A DNA stretch of 64,000 nt, from the NCBI RefSeq assembly GCF_023276405.1, contig NZ_JALRMO010000001.1, positions 5,577,001 through 5,641,000 on the forward strand. The letters are read 5' to 3'. This DNA comes from Paenibacillus hamazuiensis. Lineage in GTDB: Bacteria > Bacillota > Bacilli > Paenibacillales > NBRC-103111. The notes under the pieces were generated by a model. That model had not been told where the DNA came from. It saw nothing but the letters and a program-made list of their open reading frames with translations, and searched no databases. A program made the translations under genes and the position numbers. Below are positions 1 to 9,385 of the stretch, in pieces. Each line of letters begins with the position of its first letter. Within the stretch, counting starts at the first letter, position 1.

Positions 1-3000
1 GTCGGGTCCCATTGCGGGAAGTAATCGAACGTGTCTTGGAACTCGATATTTCGGATGATGACGTTGTCCACGTTTTGAATCATCAGGTTGCCGCCGAGAA
101 TTTTCGCGCCCGAACCCGGCAAGCCGACGATTGTCGTATTGGACCCGATATTAATTTTAATTCTATTGCCCTGATTCGCTTCCGAGTTGGCGCGTGCGGT
201 TTCCAGCGGTCCCGAAGGTACCGATGCGGTGCCCCATACTTTCGGATCGTAAGCGGCCAGGTAAGCATTGAAATCGTATGCCGGGTCTTTGTAGTAATCG
301 ATGCCGACCGGATTGTCGTTATCATCCACATTCATGTCGATCGTTCCTTTGATGTAGATGATTTTCGGCGTGGCGTTGGCGGCGTTCGTGCCGTTGTTGC
401 CGCCGAGCGCCTGGATCAGCTCGCTGCGCTTCGTCACGGTATAAATATGTGCGGCATCCGCGGCGGAACCGCCCTTCGTTCCGGTAGTGAAGGATCCCCA
501 GCCGTCGTTTGCGGCAAGCACCTGCTTGCCGATGTCCGAAGCGTCGGTATTGATCACATTGACCGTCAAAGGTACGGAAACGGAGTCGAAGTTAAATGCC
601 AGCTTCGTCGTTCCTTCCGGCAGTCCGGCCAGGTAAGATTTTTTGAGCGACACCACATTTCCCGTGATGCTGTAATCCGACGAGCCCAGCGTATTCGCAC
701 CGCTCGTGATGCTCTTGAACAATTGGCCGTTATTTTGCAGCATCACCTGTATTTCCGATTGGTTCGCCGCATTTTTATCAAAATTGGACGATGTCGTTGT
801 AACCGCCGGTAAATAATTCATCTTCGGCATCATGACGGGAACCGTCGGATCCCATCCTTTAAACATTTGCGGAATCGTCAGGCTCGCTTCCTGGCCTGTC
901 ATCATTGAAGCGATTTGCCGTGCCGACGGATTGGCCCCCGACCCGTAGCTGTTGTATTCTTTGTAGCTGTAACCTTTGCAATCGCCTGCGCACGCGGAAA
1001 TCCATCCGGCGCCAAGGAATTTTTTCGAATCGATCAGCGTGTTGATAAAGCGGACATTGGCATATTCCTTCCAAGGACGTCCCAAGTCATAGGTGCCTTG
1101 GGCGGACGTATCGTCGACGATTTGCGAATTCAGGAACACATACCCGATATCGTCTGCATTCTGCGCCCCCGCCGTAATGTGTCCTCCTGCGGAAGTGCCG
1201 CCGGAGGCATTGCTGACAAGCACCAGCTTCACATTGTCCATCACGACCGTCGGCGCTTCTCCGAAAATAAAATCGACGTCGCCCTGTATGATGCTGTTGC
1301 GGAAATAATGCCTGCCCTGCTTGGACGCGTTCAAACCGGTATACAACGTGTCCTGATACCCCGTCAGTTTGACCGATTCGAAAGCGGCCTTATCGCTTTT
1401 GAGCGACAAAGCGACCGCTTGCGCAACCGCGGAACGCGGACCGGCGCTGTTGGCAATCGTCAGATTGGCCGCCGTAAAATGATCGGCATTGACGGCGACC
1501 GTCTGGCTTGAAAACGTACTGCCGGTGTGACCGGGCTGGCCGACCGTCGACGACGTTCCGGCATAATCGCCGTAGACGATGGTGGTGACATCGATTCCCG
1601 CACCGATCAGGCTGACGTACGGGCTGCCTACGGTCAATTTCTCGGTGTAAGTTCCCGGCTTGATATAAATCACCGTTCTGGCCGTATTGTTCGTCGGGAC
1701 CGTATCCACGGCGCTTTGAATGGTGCTGAAAAGCGTCGTGCCGAAACCGTCTGCATGCGGATCCGCGTTTTGGTCCACGGTAAGCACTTTGGCCGGCAGC
1801 GCGGCGATTTCATCCGTCGGCGGGCTTTCCCCGCTTGCGTTCACCGCCGAGACCTTGTAATAATACGCAGTTCCGTTCGTTACGCTTTTATCCGTATAAG
1901 TCGCTTGACTGACTGTGGCGATCGGATCGTACGTTCCATCGCTTGCTGCAGCCCTGAGCACCTTATAAGCGGTCGCTCCATCCGCCGGGTTCCAGTAAAG
2001 CGTCACACTGCCCTCGTCCGCAGCCGCTTTAAAGCCTGCCGGGCTGCCCGGCGTACCGGCTTTCCGTTCGTACGGAACGGACCTCAACTGACCCGAAATC
2101 ATGCTTTCCTGGGATTGATTGGCCGCCGTCACAACGTAATAATACGGCTTGCCGTTTTCCAGTCCCGTATCCGAATAACTCGTTCCGTTCACATTGGATG
2201 CGATCGTCGTATAAGGACCGCCGTTTACGGTGCTTCTTTTGACGTTATAGTAGGTCGCCTTCGTAACCGAAGTCCAGTTCAAATCGACCTTACCGCTGCC
2301 GGGTGTGGCTCCGAGAAGCGCCGGAGTGCCTAGTGGCGCGGCCGGCGACGCTTTCACAAGCTCGGAGCCCGGACTGGAACCGCCCATATTGCCGGCAAAC
2401 AGTTGATAATAATACACGGTGCCGTTGGTTAAGCCCGTATCGAGATAGGTCGTTTTCGTCAGCTTCGTCTGTCCGTTTTGCAAAAGCGGCACAAACGGGC
2501 CGTTTGGCGTCGTGCTTCGCTGCAGCGTATAGAAGACGGCACTCTCTACCGGGCTCCAGCTCAAGCCAATTTGGCTGTCTCTGACATCGGCAGTAATCGC
2601 CGCCGCCGCAGGCGCTGCAGGAGGCTTCACATCGTTCGGTATGCCTTCCGCCATATTGGAGTAATCGCTCTCTCCGTTCGCCTTGACCGCTGTTACTTTA
2701 TAGTAATATGTAATGCCGTTAGTGAGTCCCGTATCGGTATAGCTGTTCGCCGAAACGCTGCCGGCTATCTTCGTATACGTGCCGCCGGAAGCGTCGCTCC
2801 GGTATACGTTGTAAGAATCCGCGCCGCTGGCCGCATTCCAGGTGAGTTCGACCTTCCGGTCAGCCCCGCCGGCCGTCAAGTTTTGCGGCGTAGCAACGCC
2901 CAGCTTATAAGCTTTCACATTGTCCACGTACATGCTGCCCGTGGACGTGCCTGCCGTTCTTGCCTGAATTTTCGATATATTCGTATCGAGAGTGCTGAAC

Positions 3001-4937
3001 TTGTTGTTCCCGTAATACTCTCCGTTAATGAACACATCCGCCGAATTCGTTCCCGTATCGGCGACGAATTTCAATTTGTACCACGTGTTTGCCTCGATCT
3101 TTGCCCCTTGAATCTTGGCTGCGAGGAGCGCACTGAGATTGGTCACGCTGAACGAAAGCACCGTTTTGCCGGAGCTGTCGACCAGCTCCAAAGGATAGGA
3201 GTCCCCGATCACCTTCGGCTGCATGAAATCAAGTTCGGCGGTAAGACCGGCTTTGCCCGATACCGCAGCGAAGGCATTGGTGAAGCCCCCTCTCCGGCTG
3301 GCGTTCGCATTGTCGTTAATCCACAGCACATTGGTCGAGTTGCCCGGAATCGCCGCCGATTTATTGTTGGCCGGCGCCGTTTCCGTGGGGGAATAATATT
3401 TATTGGTCAAATTGTTATTGTTAATCACGGTTACGTTGTTAATCAAAACGTCCGCCGCATTGGCAATCGAAACGTATCCGGCCGGCGTATCGCCCAAGGT
3501 GCTCGTTTCAAAATCGTCGTTGATCAGGAAAACGCCCGGTTTGCCCACTGTCTGGGCGGAGTCGGCGCTTTCCACGGCCCCTTTCACCGCGCTTACGACA
3601 TAAAAATACGACGTGTTATTCACAACCGAATTATCTATGTAGGAAGTCGCGTCGCTGACCTTGGCCAGATTGGTATAGGGTCCGCCGCTTATCGTGCTGC
3701 GCTTGACGTTATAGTAGGCTGCCCCGGTCACGCTGTTCCAGCTGAGGGAAACCGTTCCGTCGCCCGAAACAGCCGTCAGCCCTGTCGGCGCAAGCACCGT
3801 CGTCGGCGCTGCCGGCGTGGCGCTCGCTTCGGCGGAATCGGCGCTTTCGCCCGAAGCGTCGGAAGCGGTAACGACGTAGTAATACGTATTGCCGTTCGAT
3901 ACGGCGGTATCGGAATAAGACGCTGCCGCTGCACCGCCGGAAGCCGTCACGCTGGGGGCGATCGTCGCGTAAGGCCCGCCGCTCGCCGTACCCCGCTTGA
4001 CGCTGTAGTAAGTCGCGCCGGTTACCGTATTCCAGGTTAAATCAACCTTCGCATCTCCCGCCGCTGCGACGAGGTCGGCCGGAGCGCTTGGCGCGGGATT
4101 TTTTTTGTAAACGAGGATGTTGTCGACGGATAAAGTCCACGGAGTACCGTTTCCGCCTCTTGTTGCAATCAGGACCGTTTTCAACGCCGTAGAGCCGGTG
4201 GCATTCTTAAAAGGTTGATTGAGCAATTGACCGATGACTGCCGATGGAGCAGCCGTTGTGCTCAAATAATAACTTCCCTTCTGATTATCGAGATCCAATA
4301 CCGCCTTCAGATAATACCATGTGCTGTTGGAAATGGTCATCGTACCGCCGCCGGGAGCGCTGAACGGACAAAATGTATTGCTTTCGCTATACCAACTGAT
4401 GGTGGTGCCCGAACCGCTGCAGCCGCTGCTAAGAATCGAGGATGGATTGTTCTTGTTTTGAATGTCGGCGATAACTTTGTCGTTTGTATCCAAAACCTGC
4501 AGCAAATAGCTGTTTTTTGTCACATTGGACAAATTAAAATCGTACTCTACGGTAATTTGCCCGGCGGAAATACCCGTTCCGGAAAAAGCTTTCTTAACTC
4601 CGACCAACGCCGAAGACGAAGCGTTATTTTCCGTGAATTTCAGCACCTTGGAATTCAGCGTCGCATCGGTGGTCATCGCAATCGTATCGGCGCTCGTATT
4701 GATGCCCGACAGCAGCGAAGTAAACCCCGCGATTGTTTCAGCCCCGCTCCCCGGACCCGCCAAAGCGGCCGAATCCGCATACGCACCCTCAAAATCCTCG
4801 CCGAACAGCAGCGTAGAGCCTGCCGGCGCCGTCAACGCCGCGCGTGCCGTATCACTGTACAGCGGCACGGAGGTGATCACGAGCAGCGCGGCCATGGCGG
4901 TGCTGATCCATTTTTTCATTCTTGTCATGCGTTTCAT
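1..4937 (-). CDS. Secreted multidomain pectin methylesterase-pectate lyase fusion (C-terminus beyond window)
   Basis: This frame is open from an ATG at 4937 (GGAGG 12 bases upstream) to the left edge, over 1,640 codons, so the C-terminus is missing. A signal peptide is followed by a beta-sandwich-like region (about 50-280), two fibronectin type III domains, a LamG-like region (about 470-685), four more FN3 domains (to about 1050), a CE8 pectin methylesterase (about 1050-1370) and the start of a PL1 pectate lyase (from about 1465). The CE8 signatures are visible: GTYTE, GYQDTLY, the catalytic aspartate in DFIFG, and LGRPW. The PL1 part ends at the edge in a VDNVIIRNIEFQD-type motif. The enzyme would de-esterify pectin and then cleave it outside the cell. 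Joining both activities in one secreted chain is logical because PL1 enzymes prefer de-esterified substrate. No frameshift was found. Confidence 0.9.
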   Translation of the reverse strand, partial: MKRMTRMKKWISTAMAALLVITSVPLYSDTARAALTAPAGSTLLFGEDFEGAYADSAALAGPGSGAETIAGFTSLLSGINTSADTIAMTTDATLNSKVLKFTENNASSSALVGVKKAFSGTGISAGQITVEYDFNLSNVTKNSYLLQVLDTNDKVIADIQNKNNPSSILSSGCSGSGTTISWYSESNTFCPFSAPGGGTMTISNSTWYYLKAVLDLDNQKGSYYLSTTAAPSAVIGQLLNQPFKNATGSTALKTVLIATRGGNGTPWTLSVDNILVYKKNPAPSAPADLVAAAGDAKVDLTWNTVTGATYYSVKRGTASGGPYATIAPSVTASGGAAAASYSDTAVSNGNTYYYVVTASDASGESADSAEASATPAAPTTVLAPTGLTAVSGDGTVSLSWNSVTGAAYYNVKRSTISGGPYTNLAKVSDATSYIDNSVVNNTSYFYVVSAVKGAVESADSAQTVGKPGVFLINDDFETSTLGDTPAGYVSIANAADVLINNVTVINNNNLTNKYYSPTETAPANNKSAAIPGNSTNVLWINDNANASRRGGFTNAFAAVSGKAGLTAELDFMQPKVIGDSYPLELVDSSGKTVLSFSVTNLSALLAAKIQGAKIEANTWYKLKFVADTGTNSADVFINGEYYGNNKFSTLDTNISKIQARTAGTSTGSMYVDNVKAYKLGVATPQNLTAGGADRKVELTWNAASGADSYNVYRSDASGGTYTKIAGSVSANSYTDTGLTNGITYYYKVTAVKANGESDYSNMAEGIPNDVKPPAAPAAAAITADVRDSQIGLSWSPVESAVFYTLQRSTTPNGPFVPLLQNGQTKLTKTTYLDTGLTNGTVYYYQLFAGNMGGSSPGSELVKASPAAPLGTPALLGATPGSGKVDLNWTSVTKATYYNVKRSTVNGGPYTTIASNVNGTSYSDTGLENGKPYYYVVTAANQSQESMISGQLRSVPYERKAGTPGSPAGFKAAADEGSVTLYWNPADGATAYKVLRAAASDGTYDPIATVSQATYTDKSVTNGTAYYYKVSAVNASGESPPTDEIAALPAKVLTVDQNADPHADGFGTTLFSTIQSAVDTVPTNNTARTVIYIKPGTYTEKLTVGSPYVSLIGAGIDVTTIVYGDYAGTSSTVGQPGHTGSTFSSQTVAVNADHFTAANLTIANSAGPRSAVAQAVALSLKSDKAAFESVKLTGYQDTLYTGLNASKQGRHYFRNSIIQGDVDFIFGEAPTVVMDNVKLVLVSNASGGTSAGGHITAGAQNADDIGYVFLNSQIVDDTSAQGTYDLGRPWKEYANVRFINTLIDSKKFLGAGWISACAGDCKGYSYKEYNSYGSGANPSARQIASMMTGQEASLTIPQMFKGWDPTVPVMMPKMNYLPAVTTTSSNFDKNAANQSEIQVMLQNNGQLFKSITSGANTLGSSDYSITGNVVSLKKSYLAGLPEGTTKLAFNFDSVSVPLTVNVINTDASDIGKQVLAANDGWGSFTTGTKGGSAADAAHIYTVTKRSELIQALGGNNGTNAANATPKIIYIKGTIDMNVDDNDNPVGIDYYKDPAYDFNAYLAAYDPKVWGTASVPSGPLETARANSEANQGNRIKINIGSNTTIVGLPGSGAKILGGNLMIQNVDNVIIRNIEFQDTFDYFPQWDP

Positions 4938-4981
4938 TGCCGTACGTTTCCTCCCAATCGTCATTTTGCGAAGCAGACTCA

Positions 4982-4996
4982 TTGAAAGCGCTTTAT
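4982..4996. promoter_or_regulatory. Putative CcpA cre site upstream of the pectinase gene
   Basis: The sequence TTGAAAGCGCTTTAT matches the cre consensus WTGNAANCGNWNNCW with one mismatch. It lies 45 bases upstream of the pectinase start, where carbon catabolite repression of a plant-polymer enzyme is expected. The rest of the 400-bp gap to the next gene holds only the terminator at 5271-5311 and no further ORF that I would support. Confidence 0.5.
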
Positions 4997-5270
4997 AACA
5001 ATTCCCTATACATCCCTCCCATACTTGACGCAGTCCGGACCGCGCGGCATACTTGAACGGGCTTGACCGTATTCCTAAGTATGCAGGCAGCTCCCGCCAT
5101 CCGCTATAATCATTTCCGCTGAAGTTCCATGATTACCCAACAGCCCGGCAGCGCTGGAGTAACGAACTTTATTTAACCTGCAGTCATGCAAGGCTAAAAG
5201 AAGTACATCCGCCTCAATAACACCCGATCGGCTTCTCTTTCCGCGATCAGCTTAATTTAACCCGCAGCAC

Positions 5271-5311
5271 AAAAACCCCTTATCGGCTCTTTACCAGCCA
5301 AACAAGGGGTT
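5271..5311 (-). terminator. Rho-independent terminator after the lipoprotein gene
   Basis: Read on the minus strand, AACCCCTT and AAGGGGTT form an 8-bp stem followed by a T-run. It lies 28 bases downstream of the stop codon of the binding-protein gene. Confidence 0.8.
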
Positions 5312-5338
5312 CTCACTCGTCCATTTCCAGCGGTCTAT

Positions 5339-6877
5339 TCACTTGTTCAATTCGGCATATTGCCTGTTCATCTCCTCGATGATCAGGTCGCCGCCTTCTT
5401 TGCGCCACTTCTCCAGCTCCCGGCGGAACCCGGCTTCATCCAGCCTGCCCAAAATAAAATCGTACGTCGCATTGGTGACGATGTCCGCAAGGCCGGTCCC
5501 TTTTTCCGCTTGCGTCCGGGAAACGAAGGCAGCGGTCGGGTCGCCGACGACAATGCTGTCGTTGTCCTTGATGATGCCGATTATTTTCTCCTGCAGAGCC
5601 CCGATCTGCCCCTGACGCAAATACTGAATATCGAACGTTCTAAGCGCATTGGCGTAGCTCTCCACTTCCTGCTCGCGCAGGCGTTTCGTTCCGGGCAGCA
5701 CGGAAATGGTGTCCGCATCCAACTGCTTGTAGTGGCGGTCCCTAATCCCGTAGGTGATTAAATTGTTCACGTCCTTCGACAGCGTTTTTTCGAAAAAAGC
5801 GAGCACCTGCTTCAGTTCGGACTCCGTTTTAACGCTCGCTTTCGGAAAAAGAAGCAGTCCCCCGATGCCGGTGCCGCCCCATGCCCGCTCCCCCTTCGGG
5901 CCGCGAATACGGTTTTGGATTTCGACCTTCGCGTCAGGGTTCGTCTCCTGCAGGCGGCTCTGGATGGAAGCGGCGAGCACGTTGCTGATCATCATTCCGG
6001 CCTCTCCGGCAATGAAGCGGTTTTCCTGCTGCGTTTTGCTCGTGACGGTAAAATCGGGATTCATCAGCTTCTCGTCGTACAGCTTCTTCATAAATTTCAT
6101 CGCATTCATATACTCTGCGCTCATAAAGTCCGGAGTCAGCTTGCCGTCTTTCATCCCCCATCCGTTAGGAGTCCCGAAGTAAGTGGCGATGTTTTTGAAT
6201 GCGCCGTACACCGGATCGTTGCGGTCAATCAGTCCGTAGGTGTCCTGTTCGCCGTTGCCGTCAGGATCGTTATAAGTGAACGCTTTAAGCACGGTATATA
6301 CATCTTCCAGGGTCTTCGGCTCCGGCAGACCGAGGCGGTCAAGCCAATCCTTCCGGTACTGTATGCCTTGACGGGAAAGGGGACGCTCCAGATAAAGACC
6401 GTACATTTTGCCGAAATAGGTGCTGTTCGCCGCAATCGCCTTGTTCATATACCGGTTGATGAGCGGATATTCCCCCAGCAGCGGGCCGATCTCCCAAAAC
6501 AGCCCGGCCTGCACGCCGTTAACGACCGCAGGGTGCTTCAGATCGGCCGCTCTCACCTGGATGACTTTGGGGACCGCTCCCGTTGCGATGGCCGACACCA
6601 TTTTATCGGTGTAAATGTTGTCCGGAACCCAGTTGAAGGCAAGCCGGGTTTGCGTCAATACCTCCAGCGGCCGGATCAGCGTATCCTTCGGCGGTTCTCT
6701 GTCCGTTAAATCGAGCATCATGCTGATCGACGGACGGGCATTCAGGTCGCCTGTATTCATGCTGCCCCCAGGGCCGCTTGCGCCGCCGGATCCGAACGTA
6801 CAGCCGGTCAGCATGGCGCAGGCGATGGCTGCCGCGCAAGCTTTTTTTCCGGGTCCCGGCCATTGATGCTTGGTCAT
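5339..6877 (-). CDS. Extracellular solute-binding lipoprotein (sugar ABC type)
   Basis: The 512-aa product has a lipoprotein signal peptide with the lipobox LTGC, then a glycine-rich tether and a type-1 sugar-binding fold. Typical features are the DPDGNGEQDTYG insert and the C-terminal aromatic-rich region. It would sit on the outer face of the membrane and bind an oligosaccharide. The frame stays open to 7303, but that part is out-of-frame shadow of the regulator. I chose the ATG at 6877, which has AGGGGGAG just upstream and overlaps the regulator stop codon as ATGA, implying translational coupling. No permease genes are next to it, so it either borrows permeases or presents ligand to the membrane regulator encoded before it. 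The ligand cannot be told from sequence. Confidence 0.88.
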   Translation of the reverse strand: MTKHQWPGPGKKACAAAIACAMLTGCTFGSGGASGPGGSMNTGDLNARPSISMMLDLTDREPPKDTLIRPLEVLTQTRLAFNWVPDNIYTDKMVSAIATGAVPKVIQVRAADLKHPAVVNGVQAGLFWEIGPLLGEYPLINRYMNKAIAANSTYFGKMYGLYLERPLSRQGIQYRKDWLDRLGLPEPKTLEDVYTVLKAFTYNDPDGNGEQDTYGLIDRNDPVYGAFKNIATYFGTPNGWGMKDGKLTPDFMSAEYMNAMKFMKKLYDEKLMNPDFTVTSKTQQENRFIAGEAGMMISNVLAASIQSRLQETNPDAKVEIQNRIRGPKGERAWGGTGIGGLLLFPKASVKTESELKQVLAFFEKTLSKDVNNLITYGIRDRHYKQLDADTISVLPGTKRLREQEVESYANALRTFDIQYLRQGQIGALQEKIIGIIKDNDSIVVGDPTAAFVSRTQAEKGTGLADIVTNATYDFILGRLDEAGFRRELEKWRKEGGDLIIEEMNRQYAELNK

Positions 6878-9177
6878 CCGGCTCCCCCTTTCGAAGCAAG
6901 TCCGTCGTCGGCACTTTGCCGTATTTCGAGTTCGCGGAATTTGCCCGGGCTTACTCCTTGCGTTTTTTTGAACGAGCGGATAAAGTTTTGCGGGTTGTTG
7001 TAACGAAGCTTTTCCGCGATCTCCTTGATCGTCATATCCGTTTCCCGGAGCCACCGGAGGGCGAGCTGATGGCGGTGCTGAGCGAGATAGGCGCTGAACG
7101 GAATACCCATGCTTTTCTTGAAAATCGAACTGAGATAGCCGGGATTGTAGTGGAGCCGGTCGGCGCACGATTCGATGGTCAAATCCGTATCGTATTCCTC
7201 GTGAACGATTTTGACGAGCTCCTTGGCAATCGCCAGATAACGCGCTTCCGACTGCTCGTCGATAAGTGCCATCAGCGGCGCGATCAGCTTGGTCCGGAAC
7301 CACTCCGCGCCTTCCGAGGCAATGTCGAGTTTGAACAGTTGATCGAACAGCGATTGCTGCTCGATCGGTGTATAAAGCTGGATGGAGAAAACGCCGGCAA
7401 GCCCGAGCAGGTTCATCAAGAGCCGCAATGCGTTGAACTGCACATCGTACGGATGGGCATTGCCACGCACAATTTCCTGCACCAGCCGCTCCAAAAGCGG
7501 CTCCGCCTGCAGCTTGTCCTGCAGCTTCACTGCGTCAAACAGCTCCTCCTGCAGCGCATATGGATAACTGAAACGCAGCGCTTCAGTCCCGCCCAAATCG
7601 GAAAACCGCACGATGTCGGCTTCCCCAAGCGCAGAGCCCCGTTTCAGCGAATCAAGCGCTTCCTCATAAGCTTCCGGGAGCTCCGACCAACGGGCGCCGG
7701 TACGGCTGATGCCGATTTTAACGTCCACATCGAGCATGTCCTTGATTTGATTCCGAATGGTACGGGCAGCCGCAAGCGCATCTCCGTCCAACTGCCCGCT
7801 GCCGTTCAGCACCGTCAACTGGAACCGGCCGAGCACGATCGGCTGAAGTCTGACGTTCTCCGGCAGCAGTTCTTCGACTATGTTATTGATGGAAAATAAC
7901 AGCAAATCGCAGTCTTTTTCCTGAAAACGCGTGCCGGACAAGCTGCCGATTTGCAGCGCCAGCACGCAAAACGCCGGAAAATCGCTGCGCATGCCGAAGC
8001 TCTCCAGCCGCTCCGCGATTTCCTCCTCTTTCATCCCGCCCAGAAACAGCTTGGCCATGAAGAAGGCGCGAAGCGTTTCCGTGTGGCTGCGCAGCTTGCT
8101 TTCCAGCTCCTGTTTCGTGTCAAACAGCGCATGAACCTGCTCCCCGATGAACTGAATTTCGTCCACCAGCTTCTCCGTGCCGGTCCTTTGGCGCGAGACG
8201 ACACTTCTGTAAATATCGTAAATCGGGCGGTACAGCCTCCTCGACCCGTACCAGGACAAGACGATAAATACGATCAGAAGTCCCAGGCATATGTAAAATG
8301 TAAACCAGCGGATTTCGCGCACCGGCGCGGTCAAACGGTCTGCGGTGATGACGGAAAAATAACTCCATCCGTTGTAGTCCGACTTCCGGTATGTCACGAC
8401 GAGCCGGCTGTCGCCGACGTTCAAGTCGAACCCCCCGGAACTTCCCGGCGAAAAAAGGGCCGACGACCGCTTCAGCGATGGTTCCAGCCCTTCGGAGATG
8501 AAGCCCGTGCGAAAAACACCCGCGCCATTCTCATCCAGAATGACCAAGGCCTCCTGATCGCTGCCGGCCGAAAATAAACGGCCGAGGCGGCACGCCGGAA
8601 TTTGCACGACGGCCATGCCGCTGCTTTTATAGGCGGTTAGCGGCAGCTTTTTCACCAGATTCACAATCGTCGCGCAGTCCTCCGCACTTGGGGAAGGCAA
8701 ATCGCCTCCTGTCACCCAAGCGGACGGAAGCGGGAGGTCCGGCCATTTGACCACAGGGTTGGCCGCAGACCAGGCATCGAGCCGGAATAGCCCCTCGTTG
8801 TGAATGAGCCAGTTGCCGGCCGTGCTGATCAGATACATGTCGCCAATTCCGCTGTCCAGCCGCTGAAGGCTGTTCATTTCGGTTTTCAGCTCGTTGAACA
8901 TTTGATATTGATCCGGTTGCAGCGGTTCGTTCAAAGCGTCTCCTACGAGTCCCGAACCGAGAAAATGAGTTACCGCCTGGTCGACCACCTTCAGCGTATG
9001 CTCCACATTAAGCTGCGTCTGCTGAAGATTGAGCGCCTTCTCCTCGGCCACCTTCTGCAATACGATGCCCGACGATTTGGCATATGAAAAAAAACCGAGC
9101 AAAATGACGGGCAGCGAGGAAACGATAAAGCACCATACAACCAATTTGATATAATAGCGGGCCGGCCGTTTCATCAA
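6874..9177 (-). CDS. Membrane-bound AraC-family transcriptional regulator
   Basis: The 767-aa protein has an N-terminal membrane helix (about 10-30), a large extracellular sensor region, a second helix (about 285-305), a cytoplasmic linker and a C-terminal AraC-type double helix-turn-helix (about 660-755, with the motif LHYNPGYLSSIFKK and the ending GVSPGKFRELE). This architecture is common in Paenibacillus beside sugar-uptake genes. It probably senses an extracellular sugar or the loaded lipoprotein and activates the genes that follow. It overlaps the binding-protein gene by four bases. The start has an AGGAA ribosome binding site somewhat far upstream; a second ATG follows immediately. Confidence 0.88.
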   Translation of the reverse strand: MMKRPARYYIKLVVWCFIVSSLPVILLGFFSYAKSSGIVLQKVAEEKALNLQQTQLNVEHTLKVVDQAVTHFLGSGLVGDALNEPLQPDQYQMFNELKTEMNSLQRLDSGIGDMYLISTAGNWLIHNEGLFRLDAWSAANPVVKWPDLPLPSAWVTGGDLPSPSAEDCATIVNLVKKLPLTAYKSSGMAVVQIPACRLGRLFSAGSDQEALVILDENGAGVFRTGFISEGLEPSLKRSSALFSPGSSGGFDLNVGDSRLVVTYRKSDYNGWSYFSVITADRLTAPVREIRWFTFYICLGLLIVFIVLSWYGSRRLYRPIYDIYRSVVSRQRTGTEKLVDEIQFIGEQVHALFDTKQELESKLRSHTETLRAFFMAKLFLGGMKEEEIAERLESFGMRSDFPAFCVLALQIGSLSGTRFQEKDCDLLLFSINNIVEELLPENVRLQPIVLGRFQLTVLNGSGQLDGDALAAARTIRNQIKDMLDVDVKIGISRTGARWSELPEAYEEALDSLKRGSALGEADIVRFSDLGGTEALRFSYPYALQEELFDAVKLQDKLQAEPLLERLVQEIVRGNAHPYDVQFNALRLLMNLLGLAGVFSIQLYTPIEQQSLFDQLFKLDIASEGAEWFRTKLIAPLMALIDEQSEARYLAIAKELVKIVHEEYDTDLTIESCADRLHYNPGYLSSIFKKSMGIPFSAYLAQHRHQLALRWLRETDMTIKEIAEKLRYNNPQNFIRSFKKTQGVSPGKFRELEIRQSADDGLASKGGAG

Positions 9178-9234
9178 GTGGCTTCGTTCCTTCCGTTCGA
9201 GTCGGAATGAAATCGATTTCCGTTATGTGCTCAT

Positions 9235-9240
9235 ATTGTA
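9235..9240 (-). promoter_or_regulatory. Possible extended -10 promoter of the AraC-lipoprotein pair
   Basis: On the minus strand the element TGATACAAT is a TGn-extended -10 hexamer 58 bases upstream of the regulator start. No convincing -35 hexamer is seen at the normal distance, so the call is tentative. Confidence 0.35.
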
Positions 9241-9385
9241 TCACAACTGCCAACCGGCCGACAGAGGAAGAACGGGAACCGCTGCACACGGACAACACGT
9301 CTTGCTAATTAGACCCTCCGCCACCACGCCTTGCCTTATACGCCCGCAGACGCGATACGTCGGTCCAATGTGGCGAAAGGCTCCA

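Noticed and set aside
2478-4040. Plus-strand ORF (520 codons) opposite the pectinase FN3 domains
   Set aside because: It is a shadow of repeated FN3 coding sequence; the same codon periodicity gives open antisense frames in several places between 1 and 4985.
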